Part shown: in pieces, positions 5,566-6,158 of the stretch | Layout: each line of letters starts with the position of its first letter | How positions within the stretch are numbered: position 1 is the stretch's first letter | Assembly: GCA_017552845.1 (NCBI GenBank) | Contig: JAFZOE010000051.1 | Coordinates: 1-6,158, forward strand | Direction of reading: 5' to 3' | Length of the DNA: 6,158 nucleotides | Origin: Clostridia bacterium | GTDB lineage: Bacteria > Bacillota > Clostridia > Oscillospirales > Acutalibacteraceae | Notes under the pieces: model-generated | Told to the model about the DNA's origin: nothing | Database searches by the model: none | The model's input: the letters and a program-made list of their open reading frames with translations, nothing else | Position numbers and translations under genes: made by a program

Positions 5566-5593
5566 ATGTTACAGAAAAATTCATTACGGTCAA
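5566..5593 (-). promoter_or_regulatory. Predicted hsp20 promoter
   Basis: On the minus strand, TTGACC (5593-5588) and TAACAT (5571-5566) are 16 nt apart. The -35 box has one mismatch and the -10 box two. The predicted start, near 5559, falls at the edge of CIRCE, the classical arrangement for HrcA-controlled genes, which supports this assignment. The leader would be about 160 nt long. Confidence 0.68.
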
Positions 5594-5614
5594 GGCCAAA
5601 TCCCCTCATTCTTA

Positions 5615-5642
5615 TTGACACGGTTTTATATAATGTGATAAT
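5615..5642 (+). promoter_or_regulatory. Predicted promoter of the DUF5058 gene
   Basis: A perfect TTGACA (5615-5620) is followed after 16 nt by GATAAT (5637-5642). A perfect TATAAT also occurs at 5629-5634, but its -35 region is poor (TCATTC at 5606-5611). The promoter is back to back with that of hsp20, the two -35 boxes being 21 bp apart. The leader would be about 40 nt. Confidence 0.7.
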
Positions 5643-5686
5643 ATTATTTTTGTTAATAATTTATTAAAATACAGGGAGGGATATGA

Positions 5687-6158
5687 TTGGAGCATTTCAA
5701 AGAGAGCGGCGCTATGTATGCGATTGCCTTCGGAGTTATCGCGTTCATTGTTGCTCAGTCTTTTTTCTTCATTATCAAATCCTGGAAACACGGCAAGGAG
5801 CTAGGAATCAGTAAAGAGACACTGACGAATACCGTTACATCGAGCATTCTCTTTTCGGTAGCTCCGGCAATTTCAATTCTCGTTACGGTCTTTGTGCTGG
5901 CAAAAGCACTCGGCGTTATAGTACCATGGATCAGGCTCACCGTCATAGGCAACCTTGCCTATGAAACCGTAGCAGCAGAGACTGCTCTCAATAATCTAGG
6001 CGGTTCCTTGAGCACAGAAGTAACGGATATGAAGCAGTTTTCGACCGTCGTATGGGCGATGACAGTCGGCTCGATATTCCCGCTCACCTTCCTGCCGATA
6101 GTCTGCAAAAAACTGCAGAAGAAAATCGGCGGAGCGGTCAGCAAGGATGAAAAAACCG
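5687..6158 (+). CDS. DUF5058-family integral membrane protein, 3' end outside window
   Basis: 157 residues are visible and the frame is still open at the window end. The start is a TTG at 5687, chosen because AGGGAGGG (5673-5680) lies 6 nt upstream and the frame gives a coherent membrane protein; the ATG at 5683 opens another frame with no such pattern. Hydrophobic segments lie near residues 9-30, 52-74, 78-95 and 119-140. Conserved-looking stretches are AQSFFFIIKSWKHGKELGIS, ILFSVAPAISILVTVF, VPWIRLTVIG and NLAYE, which I recognise as the DUF5058 pattern of Firmicutes membrane proteins of unknown function. A basic loop (KKLQKKIGG) follows the fourth segment. Nothing shows a link to hsp20 beyond the shared divergent intergenic region. 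The family is assigned from memory; the membrane location is clear, the function is not. Confidence 0.85.
   Translation, partial: MEHFKESGAMYAIAFGVIAFIVAQSFFFIIKSWKHGKELGISKETLTNTVTSSILFSVAPAISILVTVFVLAKALGVIVPWIRLTVIGNLAYETVAAETALNNLGGSLSTEVTDMKQFSTVVWAMTVGSIFPLTFLPIVCKKLQKKIGGAVSKDEKT

Noticed and set aside
5755..6144. Minus-strand open frames at 5755-5952 and 5959-6144
   Set aside because: Both are shadows of the DUF5058 frame, which has membrane segments, a ribosome binding site and a promoter; the minus frames have none of these.

Overview
The window looks like chromosomal DNA of a low-to-mid GC anaerobic Firmicute, probably a gut Clostridia/Oscillospirales-type bacterium. This is inferred from strong AGGAGG-type ribosome binding sites, sigma-A-like TTGACA/TATAAT promoters, a perfect CIRCE operator, an ATP-type PEP carboxykinase, a YtrA-like GntR regulator linked to an ABC-2 transporter, and a DUF5058 membrane protein. 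No rRNA, tRNA, CRISPR array or transposase was seen.

Left part (1-1136): the C-terminal 213 residues of ATP-dependent PEP carboxykinase (pckA) end at a strong, probably bidirectional terminator. Converging on it from the minus strand is the C-terminal remnant (or a small tail-anchored version) of a surface protein, with a Gly/Ala-rich membrane segment and a lysine-rich tail. Between this remnant and the next operon lie a tandem 11-bp repeat, a minus-strand promoter-like pair and an 11-bp inverted repeat.

Centre (1140-4931): a compact five-gene plus-strand operon encodes a GntR/YtrA-type repressor, an ABC ATPase, two ABC-2 type permeases and a CPBP (CAAX/Abi) membrane protease. The genes overlap by 1-8 nt or are 10 nt apart. 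The promoter TTGACA-17-TATAGT is overlapped at its -10 box by an 18-bp perfect palindrome, the expected autoregulatory operator. By analogy with the Bacillus subtilis Ytr system, the operon probably senses or resists membrane or cell-wall stress or a peptide antimicrobial. The substrate cannot be read from the sequence. A perfect 10-bp stem terminator closes the operon and also serves the convergent hsp20.

Right part (4942-6158): a minus-strand small heat-shock protein gene (Hsp20) has a promoter followed immediately by a perfect CIRCE element, so HrcA repression is likely. Its roughly 160-nt leader holds small hairpins near the ribosome binding site. Divergent from it, a second promoter drives a TTG-started DUF5058 integral membrane protein that runs off the window.

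The most interesting parts are the self-regulated transporter/protease operon and the CIRCE-controlled hsp20. Nothing here is clearly a wholly new system.
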